A stretch of 64,000 nt of DNA from Planctomycetaceae bacterium (lineage in GTDB: Bacteria; Planctomycetota; Planctomycetia; Pirellulales; Pirellulaceae), in contig JACKHN010000008.1 in assembly GCA_020638975.1 (NCBI GenBank), positions 124,001-188,000 of the forward strand, read 5' to 3'. A program made the position numbers and the translations under genes. The notes beneath the pieces are model-generated. The model saw only the letters and a list, made by a program, of their open reading frames with translations, made no database searches and was not told the origin of the DNA. Each line of letters starts with the position of its first letter. Position 1 is the first letter of the stretch. Shown in pieces: positions 7,643 to 15,555 of this stretch.

Positions 7643-9274
7643 CTATCGACCAAACCCGAAGAAGAAGCTGAAATTCTGAATCTGGTCGCCCGGAGCGCGA
7701 GCAATCGGAACGGCAAGGTCAAGTGCCAACGGTGCTGGCCCCATTGCAGGAATCGAGATTCGCAGGCCCATACCGGGGGCCACGCGATAGTTGTTCGGAT
7801 CGATCTCGATGCTCTCTTCCGTCGTACCATAATCGCAGAAGACCACACCTTTCAGCATGTCATCCGCAGTCAACGGGAACATGTATTCGACGGAGCCGAG
7901 GAATTGGAATTCACCGCCAACGACGACTCCGGTGTTCTTGGGCGAAGCCCCACGGAAGTTAAAGCCTCGCATCGTCGAGAATCCACCGGCGAAGAAGTTT
8001 TCATAGATCGGTGTATCCGGACCCGAGAACCCGAACCTGAAGCTGTATGCCAAAGTGTGACGGCCTGATCCGTCGGGACGTTCGCGAGCCAAGAAGTACT
8101 GGCGATAGTCGATCTCGCCTCTCGGATAGTCGAACGAACCGAACGCCTGCTCATAGCTCAACTCGATCAAGTGTCCTTCCGTCGCTGCAAACGGTGTGTC
8201 GCGAGTGTCGTGGGTCAGCGTCGTCTTGCCGCTGAACAAGCTGTTGTCGCCTGCGACTTCAGTCAGTTCCGGGATGGGAACTCGAATGCCGGAGATGCCA
8301 ACGTTCTCGGCTCGCAATGCCGCACTCAACGACAAATCGTGTGTCAAACGGTAGCCCAGTGCGGCGCGTCCGCCGAGTCTTTCTTCATCCCAATCGAAGT
8401 AGTTTCGATTGTAGAAGAAACCGCTAAGATTCAAGCTGAACGGCGTTGGAATCGACCCGAGGTAAAGATACGGTTGCGTGAAGCTGACGAGGTAGCGTTG
8501 CACTTGCGTGCCCGGTTGTGCTTCCAGCCGAAAGCCTTGGCCGCCGCCTCGCCACGCGGTGCCGTTTACCACGTCTTGGAAGCTAGTCGGTGGCCGCCGC
8601 CAATCGAAATTTCGTTCATCAATTGTGATTTGTCCGGTGACGCCGAGATCAGAGTTCACCCCCATGCCGAACATGAAGCGACCTGTGCGAGTCTCTTCGA
8701 CATAGACGTCGAAGTCGACAGCAGGTGGCAAGGGGATCTGAGGCTGAATCAACGGTTCCCCGTTGCCGGGAGGCAGGACTCCTGGAAATGCTGGCGGTGG
8801 TTCAGGAAGCGGATTCTGTACCATCTGAGCCACAGGCGAATCGTAATAGCCGCCCTGTGGCTGATAATTCGTTGGCGATGGATAGCCGTAACCGGGACTC
8901 TGACCTCGTGTGATCGGCTCGCCGGATATTTGCATTGGCCGTCGCATGTGCTCGCTGCTGCCAGCCGTTGGTTCATTTATCGGAGCGAACCAATTACGAG
9001 GACTCTGACCGCGTACGACTCGTTCCGACGACAGCTTCGTCGATGGTCTCGTATTGCTTCCTTGCTCGCTCGTTCCCGGCTTGTTTACAACGATCCCGTC
9101 GGCACTCGCACCCGTTTCCGGGACACTGATTTCGGGTTCGTCCATTGCTCGCGATTGGGGCGCATACGAGCTGAGTGGAGAGGCACTCGGCTTCGTCGGC
9201 GTCAGTGTTGCACAGCCAGTGGCGCAGAGCACACCAGCTATCCAACTTGCGGCGATTGTTTGGGTGAATCTCAA
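7643..9274 (-). CDS. BamA-type outer-membrane beta-barrel protein with lipoprotein-like N-terminus (barrel half of a split BamA)
   Basis: A 543-residue protein. Residues 1-21 form a signal peptide ending in a lipobox-like ATGC, so C21 may be lipidated. Residues about 25-185 are a Pro/Gln-rich, low-complexity linker. From about residue 190 the bacterial surface antigen (Omp85) barrel begins (VYVEETRTGRFMFGMGVNSD) and runs to an aromatic C-terminus (FSFFFGFGR), with a barrel-lining motif GGFSTMRGFNFRG near 435. There are no POTRA domains. The start codon is TTG, supported by AGGAG eight bases upstream in the 18-base gap after the POTRA gene. With that gene it appears to make up one BamA equivalent that folds outer-membrane proteins. 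A BamA paralogue is the alternative. Confidence 0.82.
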   Translation of the reverse strand: MRFTQTIAASWIAGVLCATGCATLTPTKPSASPLSSYAPQSRAMDEPEISVPETGASADGIVVNKPGTSEQGSNTRPSTKLSSERVVRGQSPRNWFAPINEPTAGSSEHMRRPMQISGEPITRGQSPGYGYPSPTNYQPQGGYYDSPVAQMVQNPLPEPPPAFPGVLPPGNGEPLIQPQIPLPPAVDFDVYVEETRTGRFMFGMGVNSDLGVTGQITIDERNFDWRRPPTSFQDVVNGTAWRGGGQGFRLEAQPGTQVQRYLVSFTQPYLYLGSIPTPFSLNLSGFFYNRNYFDWDEERLGGRAALGYRLTHDLSLSAALRAENVGISGIRVPIPELTEVAGDNSLFSGKTTLTHDTRDTPFAATEGHLIELSYEQAFGSFDYPRGEIDYRQYFLARERPDGSGRHTLAYSFRFGFSGPDTPIYENFFAGGFSTMRGFNFRGASPKNTGVVVGGEFQFLGSVEYMFPLTADDMLKGVVFCDYGTTEESIEIDPNNYRVAPGMGLRISIPAMGPAPLALDLAVPIARAPGDQIQNFSFFFGFGR

Positions 9275-9292
9275 CGAATTGCTCCTGCCAAT

Positions 9293-10807
9293 CTACCGTG
9301 AAGGACCATATTGATAAGGCCCGTAGGAAGAAGGCCCGTACGGAGATGGCGTAACCTGAGGGAGCCTCGACGGAGGAGGCATCGGATCAACGTAAACGTC
9401 AATCTCTAGCTCACCACGATCTGGGCTTTGGCCTCGAACTGTTCCCGGCTTTGGTTGTTGGGCGATTCCACCTGTGTCGTTCAAGTCGGGCGGTCGAATG
9501 ACAACGCGCGGTTCCTTGCCAGACTGCGGGTCCGTCTCGAACAACTGCGACGCTTTGAGCCGCCGCTCGCTCGAGCGAACTTCGCGAATGTCAACGATAT
9601 CGCCAGGACGAATCGACATCCGATCGAGGATGACGCTTTCGCGTGTATGTGGAAACTCGCCTGCAATATGCACGTTAATTTTCCCGACTCGGAATTGCTC
9701 ACCTTCGGTGACGTTGTAGACCAGATCTAGCTCGCCAGGATTCTCGAACGAGAAGCGAGGCTCGGCCTTTACGTCGGCAAAGATATAGCCCTGTCCGCCG
9801 TACACATCTCGCAATGTGTTGACATCGCGATCCATTTTGCCTTGGTTAAAGTACTCACCTGATTGAAGATTCAAAGATGACTCCAGTGCTGGCGTGTCGA
9901 ACGTCGAGTTTCCAAAAACAGAAACGTTGCGTACGACGAACTGCGGACCTTCGTCAATGACGAACCTCAATGTCAGCCACTTGTTATTCTCGTCGAACTC
10001 CATTTCTCGACCGATTCGGGCCTTAAAGAAGCCAAAGCTTCGATAGTAGGCCGTTAACTTTTCGACATCGGCTTCGATCTTCGAGCGGTCAACTTTGCCG
10101 CGCAGCAAGTAGTAAAAGTATCCCGGTTTGGATTGAATCTGTGTTTCCAAACGGGCCGCCGAAACGAAGCTGTTTCCGACGAACTCGACCTTCTCGATTC
10201 GTTGCAGCGGTCCTTCCGCGACCGCAAACACCGCAGCGCGATGTTCCGGTTCGTTTCCCTCGAGAATCGAAATCTCCGCATTCGGAAAGCCCTTCGAACG
10301 GTAGTAGTCCTCGATCTTGCGACGAGCTTCTTCAATCGCATAGAAATTCAACGAGTCACCGACGGTGAGTCCGCACTGTTTCGTTAACGTCCGGTCGGTG
10401 ATGCCTCGATTGCCGCGAAATTCGATCGCTCGAATCGTCGGACGCTCGAAGACTTCAAAGGTCAGGACCATGCCTTCGGCGGCCTGCTGAGTGTAAATCC
10501 GCACTTCTCGAAACAGGCCGGAAGAAGTCAGACGGCGTTTGTCCGCTTGCAGCGTCTCAGGATCGTAGAGGCGATCCTTGCGGCTGCGCAAATAGGACAT
10601 CACGGTGTCTTTCTTCACCGTTTCATTTCCCGTAATTCGCACCTCTGCGATCAACGGCGCCTGAGGTGCCGGAAGCTGCTCGGGCGCGACAGAATACTGA
10701 GGGTCATAAGGTTGCTGCGCATGTCCAGTGCTCGAGTCGAAAGCCGCAACGGCCAACGACAGCGCTAGACATCCGACGAGCCACAAAGACTGATGCCGAC
10801 TAAGCAT
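9293..10807 (-). CDS. POTRA-domain protein (periplasmic half of a split BamA)
   Basis: A 504-residue exported protein with a signal peptide (hydrophobic about 8-23, cleavage near GHA-QQ). About five POTRA repeats follow, each opening with a strand such as AEVRITGNETV, RAIEFRGNRGI, EKVEFVGNSFV, RNVSVFGNSTF and GKINVHIAGEF, as in BamA. After POTRA5 it ends in a Pro/Tyr/Gly-rich tail (PSPYGPSSYGPYQYGP) with no beta-barrel. The frame is open upstream to 11143, but that extension looks non-coding and the ATG at 10807 gives a proper signal peptide. It lies 18 bases before the barrel gene on the same strand. It would act in the periplasm in outer-membrane protein assembly. Confidence 0.85.
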   Translation of the reverse strand: MLSRHQSLWLVGCLALSLAVAAFDSSTGHAQQPYDPQYSVAPEQLPAPQAPLIAEVRITGNETVKKDTVMSYLRSRKDRLYDPETLQADKRRLTSSGLFREVRIYTQQAAEGMVLTFEVFERPTIRAIEFRGNRGITDRTLTKQCGLTVGDSLNFYAIEEARRKIEDYYRSKGFPNAEISILEGNEPEHRAAVFAVAEGPLQRIEKVEFVGNSFVSAARLETQIQSKPGYFYYLLRGKVDRSKIEADVEKLTAYYRSFGFFKARIGREMEFDENNKWLTLRFVIDEGPQFVVRNVSVFGNSTFDTPALESSLNLQSGEYFNQGKMDRDVNTLRDVYGGQGYIFADVKAEPRFSFENPGELDLVYNVTEGEQFRVGKINVHIAGEFPHTRESVILDRMSIRPGDIVDIREVRSSERRLKASQLFETDPQSGKEPRVVIRPPDLNDTGGIAQQPKPGTVRGQSPDRGELEIDVYVDPMPPPSRLPQVTPSPYGPSSYGPYQYGPSR

Positions 10808-11221
10808 TCGCTTAGATCCGATCGTTCGAGAAAAGTAGGACAAGTTTCGCCCGACACGGATTCGATCGTCCCCGCGTGAGCATGGAAAAGGACTGGCGCG
10901 GCGCGAAACCTGACCAGCGGGCGGTAGAAATACAAGAAGTCGCGCGTGGCGACAAGGCGAATTCGGCGTACCGATAGCGTTTGCATGCACTGTAGATCTC
11001 CCTATCACAGCGTGAGCAAAGTGGAAGTTGCCTGAGCAACGGTCGTATCTGCAGTCCACGTCCTGAAGATGACATGGACGCCCCAACCCCCAAGACAGTC
11101 TGTACGATCGGGATCGGAAAGGGTTCAATGCGCCACGGCGCACTAGCCGCGAGATGGGTCTCAGCTAGACTCTTACATATCGTTTGAGTCCTCTAATATT
11201 CATCTCGCTAGCATCCAACAC
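10808..11221. other. Intergenic region between divergent POTRA and ABC exporter genes
   Basis: About 414 bases that should carry two divergent promoters. The POTRA reading frame remains open to 11143 without protein-like content. I saw no tRNA, strong hairpin or repeat. Confidence 0.45.
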
Positions 11222-13147
11222 ATGGCACGACCGACCAGTCGACAGCGATTCACCGAGTATCGCGAGCGAGTCAAGTCGAAAGGCGACCGAACGAGCCACG
11301 GGCGTGAGCGAAACGATGTGAAGCAGCGTTCCCGATCGTTCTTTGAGCTCTTTCGATCGTTCTTGATACTTCTGCGAGGCCACCGGCGAGCGATCATTGT
11401 CGCGCTCACAACGCTCACGGTCTCGACCTTGATTAAGCTAGCTCCTCCTGTCTCACTCAAACTCGCCATCGATCACGTCCTCGCCGACAAACCGCTTCCA
11501 GTCGAATGGACCGAGCGGTACCATTTGCCAACCGATCGAGTCCAGCTGCTCTTGCTGATCGGTGGCGCCGTGATGGCGACATCGCTGGTTGCCTCGGTCA
11601 TCCACCTATGGGGACGATGGAACGCCACCAAGGCGGTGAATCACGTCCAGGTGAAATTGCGGAAGCAGGCCTTCGAGCATGGAATGCACTTGCCGCTGCA
11701 TCGCGTGTACGAGTTGAAATCCGGCGGCGCGGCGAGTCTGTTGCGTGAAGACGCGGGCGGTGCCGCCGAGTTGATTTTTAGCTTGATCTACAATCCGTGG
11801 CGGGCGGTGGTTCAATTCATCGGCAGCCTTATCATCCTGGCATTTGTTGATTGGCGGATGATGCTGGGTGGACTTCTGGCTCTGCCGATCGTTTACGTTA
11901 CGCATCGCACCTGGATTCGCCGCATTCGGCCACTCTGGCGCGATGTTCGAACGCAGCGCCAGGAAATTGATAGCTACGCGACCGAGGCGTTCGGCGGCAT
12001 GCGCATCGTCCGTGCCTTCGCTCGCGAACGAACGGAAGCGGGACGATTCGTGCACGGCAACGACTTACTGGTGCGCAAGCAATTGTTTGCGTGGTGGTGG
12101 ACGCGGACGATCGATTTCATCTGGGACACCATCATTCCACTTTCGTCGACACTGCTGTTGATGTACGGTGGCTATCGAATTTTGCAAGGGACGATGACGC
12201 TGGGTGATCTGACCATGTTCCTCATGTTTTTGGCGATGTTGCTAGAACCGCTCGCCACACTCGTCAGCAGCGCCGCAACGTTTCAGAATAACCTGGCCGG
12301 CTTCGAGCGGATTCTCGATCTCCTCGACGAACCTGCCGAGATGCAAGCCTCGCCCGATGCGGTCAACCTTGATCCAGCTCTCGTCGCTGGCGGGCTGACC
12401 TTTCATGACGTTAGCTTCCATTATCCAAACACCGAGCGATGCGTACTCGCCGATGTCAATCTCGAAGTTCGCGCGGGAGAAACGATTGCCCTGGTCGGAC
12501 GAAGCGGCGCGGGTAAAACGACATTCTGTAATCTCGTCGCCCGCTTCTACGACCCGACGTCGGGACAGATCCTGCTAGATGATCGAGATCTGCGCGACAT
12601 CCAAGTTGGCAGCTATCGCCGTTTGTTCGGGATCGTCGAGCAAGACATCTTCTTGTTTGACGGAACGATTGCGGAGAACATCGCCTACGGACGGCGAGGT
12701 GCCGAGCTTGCCGAGATCGAAGCCGCCGCACAAGCGGCCAATGCTCACGAATTCATCGTTCAACTCGAAGACGGTTACAAGACGATCATCGGCGAGCGAG
12801 GCGTCAAGCTGAGTGGCGGCCAGCGACAACGACTGGCCATCGCGAGAGCGCTGTTGGCCGACCCGAAGATCCTGATCCTGGATGAGGCAACATCTCACCT
12901 GGATAGCGAAAGCGAACGGTTGATTCAAAACAGCCTCGAACTCCTGATGCGCGGACGAACGTGCTTCATGATCGCTCATCGCATGAGCACTGTGGCGTTG
13001 GCCGATCGCATCGTCGTCCTCGCCGACGGCCACATCGCCGAAGTGGGCACGCACGCTGAACTGATGGCTGCCGACGGCGACTTTCGGCGTATGGTCGAGA
13101 TGCAATTGGATGTTGGTTTGACAACTGAAACTTCGAGTGACGATTAG
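11222..13147 (+). CDS. ABC exporter, fused membrane and ATPase domains (MsbA-like)
   Basis: A 641-residue half-transporter. An Arg/Lys-rich cytoplasmic N-terminus (1-45) precedes a six-helix exporter membrane domain (about 50-355) with the intracellular loop 2 motif (EAFGGMRIVRAFARE). The ATPase domain (about 385-625) has Walker A (VGRSGAGKTT), Q-loop, signature (LSGGQRQRLAIARALL), Walker B (ILILDEATSHLD) and the switch histidine (IAHRMSTV). Such proteins dimerise in the inner membrane and flip lipids such as lipid A precursors or export other hydrophobic cargo. The neighbouring BamA genes make an envelope role plausible, but the substrate is not shown. Confidence 0.92.
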   Translation: MARPTSRQRFTEYRERVKSKGDRTSHGRERNDVKQRSRSFFELFRSFLILLRGHRRAIIVALTTLTVSTLIKLAPPVSLKLAIDHVLADKPLPVEWTERYHLPTDRVQLLLLIGGAVMATSLVASVIHLWGRWNATKAVNHVQVKLRKQAFEHGMHLPLHRVYELKSGGAASLLREDAGGAAELIFSLIYNPWRAVVQFIGSLIILAFVDWRMMLGGLLALPIVYVTHRTWIRRIRPLWRDVRTQRQEIDSYATEAFGGMRIVRAFARERTEAGRFVHGNDLLVRKQLFAWWWTRTIDFIWDTIIPLSSTLLLMYGGYRILQGTMTLGDLTMFLMFLAMLLEPLATLVSSAATFQNNLAGFERILDLLDEPAEMQASPDAVNLDPALVAGGLTFHDVSFHYPNTERCVLADVNLEVRAGETIALVGRSGAGKTTFCNLVARFYDPTSGQILLDDRDLRDIQVGSYRRLFGIVEQDIFLFDGTIAENIAYGRRGAELAEIEAAAQAANAHEFIVQLEDGYKTIIGERGVKLSGGQRQRLAIARALLADPKILILDEATSHLDSESERLIQNSLELLMRGRTCFMIAHRMSTVALADRIVVLADGHIAEVGTHAELMAADGDFRRMVEMQLDVGLTTETSSDD

Positions 13148-13158
13148 GTGAACAATTC

Positions 13159-13905
13159 ATGAACGAATCAAAAAGCAAAGCGGCCTTGGTAACTGGCGGT
13201 GGGACGGGTGTTGGGCGAGCGGCTGCGCTACAGTTTGCGAAACGTGGCTTTGATGTCGCCATCAACTACTCGCGTTCGCAAGACGATGCCGAGCAGACGG
13301 CCGTCGAAGTCCGCGAGCTAGGCCAGCGCGCGATCGTCGTGCAGTGTGACGTCGCAAGCGACGAGCAAGCCGTTTCGATGATCGAGACCGTGCGACGCGA
13401 ATTCGGGCGATTAGACATCTTGGTGAACAATGCCGGCATGACGTACTTCGTCGAACATACGGATCTCGATGCGATGAGCGAAGAGAAGTGGGACCGCATT
13501 TTGGCCGTTAATTTGAAAGGTGCCTTCTTCGTTAGCCGGGCCGCGATTCCGTTGCTCCGCGAAAGCGGTGGAGGCGCGATCGTGAACGTCGCATCGGTGG
13601 CCGGTGTCGCCGGAGCAGGCAGCTCAATCGCGTATGCCGCCTCGAAAGGAGGCTTGATCACCATGACCAAGTCGCTGGCCAAAGCCTTCGCGCCGGAGAT
13701 TCGTGTCAACGCTGTTTGTCCCGGCGTGATCCTCTCGCGCTGGCTTGGTGACCATCAAGACATGATCGACAAAGCGATCAACATCACGCCGCTAGAGCGA
13801 GCTTCCACACCCGACGACATCGCCGACGTCATCACCTTCCTCGCGTGCGACGCTGGGATGATGACGGGACAGGCGCTTGTTGTCGACGGCGGACGCACGA
13901 TGTGA
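13159..13905 (+). CDS. Short-chain dehydrogenase/reductase (FabG-like)
   Basis: A 248-residue SDR oxidoreductase. It has the nucleotide-binding TGGGTGVG motif (12-19), NNAG at 90-93, and the catalytic S146-Y159-K163 set (NVASVAG, YAASK). The C-terminal DGGRTM is typical of FabG-type enzymes. It would reduce or oxidise a carbonyl/hydroxyl group with NAD(P)(H). It starts 11 bases after the ABC exporter gene and is likely co-transcribed. With no fatty-acid genes around it, the substrate is unknown. A strong inverted repeat follows its stop codon. Confidence 0.9.
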   Translation: MNESKSKAALVTGGGTGVGRAAALQFAKRGFDVAINYSRSQDDAEQTAVEVRELGQRAIVVQCDVASDEQAVSMIETVRREFGRLDILVNNAGMTYFVEHTDLDAMSEEKWDRILAVNLKGAFFVSRAAIPLLRESGGGAIVNVASVAGVAGAGSSIAYAASKGGLITMTKSLAKAFAPEIRVNAVCPGVILSRWLGDHQDMIDKAINITPLERASTPDDIADVITFLACDAGMMTGQALVVDGGRTM

Positions 13906-13911
13906 GAGCAA

Positions 13912-13984
13912 GGGGTCGGGAGTCTTTTTCGGCCAGAGAAGTTGGTCGTCAGAGATCCTTCGACCGAAAAAGACTCCCGACCCC
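13912..13984. repeat. Perfect 21-bp inverted repeat between convergent genes (bidirectional terminator or palindromic repeat)
   Basis: Arms 13912-13932 (GGGGTCGGGAGTCTTTTTCGG) and 13964-13984 are perfect reverse complements separated by 31 bases. The element sits between the convergent SDR and purN genes, and the TTTTT/AAAAA runs inside the arms suit a two-way terminator. The arm sequence looks like a dispersed planctomycete repeat. Confidence 0.8.
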
Positions 13985-13999
13985 GTCCACCGCATCAAT

Positions 14000-14623
14000 T
14001 TAGTGCCGACAAAAGACCCGTCGGTTCTCGACTATCAATCGCCCTTCTGAGATCAATCGAATCGCATCGGGATACGCTTCGCACTCCTGCTCAAAGACGC
14101 GTTTTTGCAGCGTCTCGGCGGTGTCGTCATCGCGGACTTCAACAACGCGTTGCAAGATAATCGGGCCATGGTCGTAAACGTTATCGACGAAGTGAACGGT
14201 GCAACCGCTGACCTTGGCTCCGTAATCCAACACGGCCTGATGGACGTGCAAGCCATAAAAGCCCTTGCCGCAAAAGGCTGGAATCAATCCGGGGTGGATG
14301 TTCACGACGCGGTTCTCGAAGTCAGGTGGAATCGGCAGGAACTTCAAGAATCCGCCCATTACCACTAGCTCGATGCCACTCTCTCGCAGTGCCGCGAAGA
14401 TCGCGTCGCCAAAGGCCTCGGTCGAGTCAAAGTCACGTTCCCGCACCACAAGCGTCGCAATGCCAGCTTCGCGGGCGTAGCTAAGCCCTTTGGCCTTTGA
14501 GCTACTGGCGACGACCAATTGGATCGAAACCGGCAAGTCACCGGCATCGATCTTCGCAAGAAGATTCTTCAGTGTCGTGCCGCCACCGGAAATGAGGACT
14601 GCGATGGGAAGGGGCTGATTCAT
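14000..14623 (-). CDS. purN: Phosphoribosylglycinamide formyltransferase
   Basis: A 207-residue PurN, which formylates GAR with 10-formyl-THF in purine synthesis. Catalytic residues are in place: N108 and H110 (VVNIHPGLIPAF) and D151 (YDHGPII). The N-terminal phosphate loop is ISGGGTTLKNL. The GFYGLHVHQAVL block is the folate/GAR-binding segment; the usual GxxxxxxAL(A) is slightly changed. Its ATG directly abuts the TAG stop of the upstream nucleotidyltransferase gene, so translation is probably coupled. Confidence 0.95.
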   Translation of the reverse strand: MNQPLPIAVLISGGGTTLKNLLAKIDAGDLPVSIQLVVASSSKAKGLSYAREAGIATLVVRERDFDSTEAFGDAIFAALRESGIELVVMGGFLKFLPIPPDFENRVVNIHPGLIPAFCGKGFYGLHVHQAVLDYGAKVSGCTVHFVDNVYDHGPIILQRVVEVRDDDTAETLQKRVFEQECEAYPDAIRLISEGRLIVENRRVFCRH

Positions 14624-15223
14624 CTAAGCATCCACTCCCGGCATAGCAGCGTCCGGAAAGGCTTCGTGCCACACTTGATCTAGCTCAGTTGCCAGCAACA
14701 ACTGCTGACACTCAGATCGGAGGAGCGTGAAGTCTATCAAAGAACGGTTGGCTCGCAACAGCGCGGCTGCATCGGCGAAGTCGATAATTCGACCGGCCGC
14801 GAGCTTGAAGACAATTAGATCTTCACACGCGAGTACATACAACTTCAGATCCCAGTCCGGCATCGAGGTTGGCAATCGACGTTCGATCGCTCGCTGCTGA
14901 AATGCTCGCTCAGCGAAGAGGAAGTCGACCTGGATTTCGAAATCGATTTCCGGAGGCTCGTACCAGAATTGTACAAACCGTTGTTCACCGACGGTAACAA
15001 CCGGAGGAGTTCGCTTCGGGCGCAGCCCGGCTGCTTGAAACGCGGCCAAGATGTCGTCAACGCTTCGATTGTCAACGGCAATCAGAAAGTCTGCATCCTT
15101 CGTGTTACGAGTATGATCCCAAAACGATAGCGCCACGCCCCCGGCAATTGCCCACTCGATTCCCTCGCGATTAAGAAGCTCTGCGACGTGGCGCAACGCA
15201 CAGAGCACCAAATTACCGACCAT
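14624..15223 (-). CDS. Nucleotidyltransferase-fold protein (AbiEii/DUF6036-like)
   Basis: A 199-residue protein with a minimal nucleotidyltransferase fold: an early helix, the glycine motif AIAGGVALSFW, and the metal-binding TKDADFLI that follows. A further acidic pair (IDFEIQVDFLF) supplies the third carboxylate region. Later helices contain EDLIVFKLAAGRIIDFADAAALL, typical of this family. Relatives include toxin-side AbiEii proteins and many orphan NTases of unknown substrate. The ATG at 15223 is preferred over an in-frame TTG at 15235; GGGGAT lies just upstream. Its start overlaps the end of a small upstream gene and its stop abuts purN. Confidence 0.75.
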   Translation of the reverse strand: MVGNLVLCALRHVAELLNREGIEWAIAGGVALSFWDHTRNTKDADFLIAVDNRSVDDILAAFQAAGLRPKRTPPVVTVGEQRFVQFWYEPPEIDFEIQVDFLFAERAFQQRAIERRLPTSMPDWDLKLYVLACEDLIVFKLAAGRIIDFADAAALLRANRSLIDFTLLRSECQQLLLATELDQVWHEAFPDAAMPGVDA

Positions 15224-15467
15224 GGCGATCCCCAAATCGATGCGCCATCTTCAGTAACTTCTCGTCTTGAGCCTCGGTGTAGCGGGCATAGGATTCACGT
15301 GCCGCACTGAGTGCGTCTTGCCCCGGTTGCAGTCGATGTTGCAACCCTGCCAAGAAACACACGTCGCCGAACTTCATCAGTTCGATCCACGCTTCGATCC
15401 GCTTCTCTGGCGATAAATGCGAATGCAAAGGTGGTCCATTATCGGGGTGTGGAAGCAACTGGCTCAT
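15213..15467 (-). CDS. Small conserved-looking protein paired with the nucleotidyltransferase
   Basis: An 83-residue soluble, mostly helical protein of unknown function (SPEKRIEAWIELMKFGDVCF, ARESYARYTEAQDEKLLKMA). Its last 11 bases overlap the start of the nucleotidyltransferase gene, the usual sign of translational coupling. The ATG at 15467 is chosen over upstream ATGs because the extra N-terminal residues look random. The small protein plus NTase-fold arrangement resembles AbiE-like toxin-antitoxin pairs, but no DNA-binding motif is visible here. Whether it is an antitoxin is speculation. Confidence 0.55.
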   Translation of the reverse strand: MSQLLPHPDNGPPLHSHLSPEKRIEAWIELMKFGDVCFLAGLQHRLQPGQDALSAARESYARYTEAQDEKLLKMAHRFGDRHGR

Positions 15468-15555
15468 AACTGACTCGGCGTTGCGGGTGCGTCGCATGAG
15501 GCAACAGAACCTCACGCGCTACGACATTCTACGACAAGCCTTGTTCAATGCCCAC

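Noticed and set aside
8171..9301. 376-residue plus-strand ORF
   Set aside because: Antisense to the barrel gene; no protein-like motif and caused by its codon pattern.
10808..11143. N-terminal extension of the POTRA protein
   Set aside because: Open frame but no signal peptide or homology-like content; the ATG at 10807 starts a proper signal peptide.
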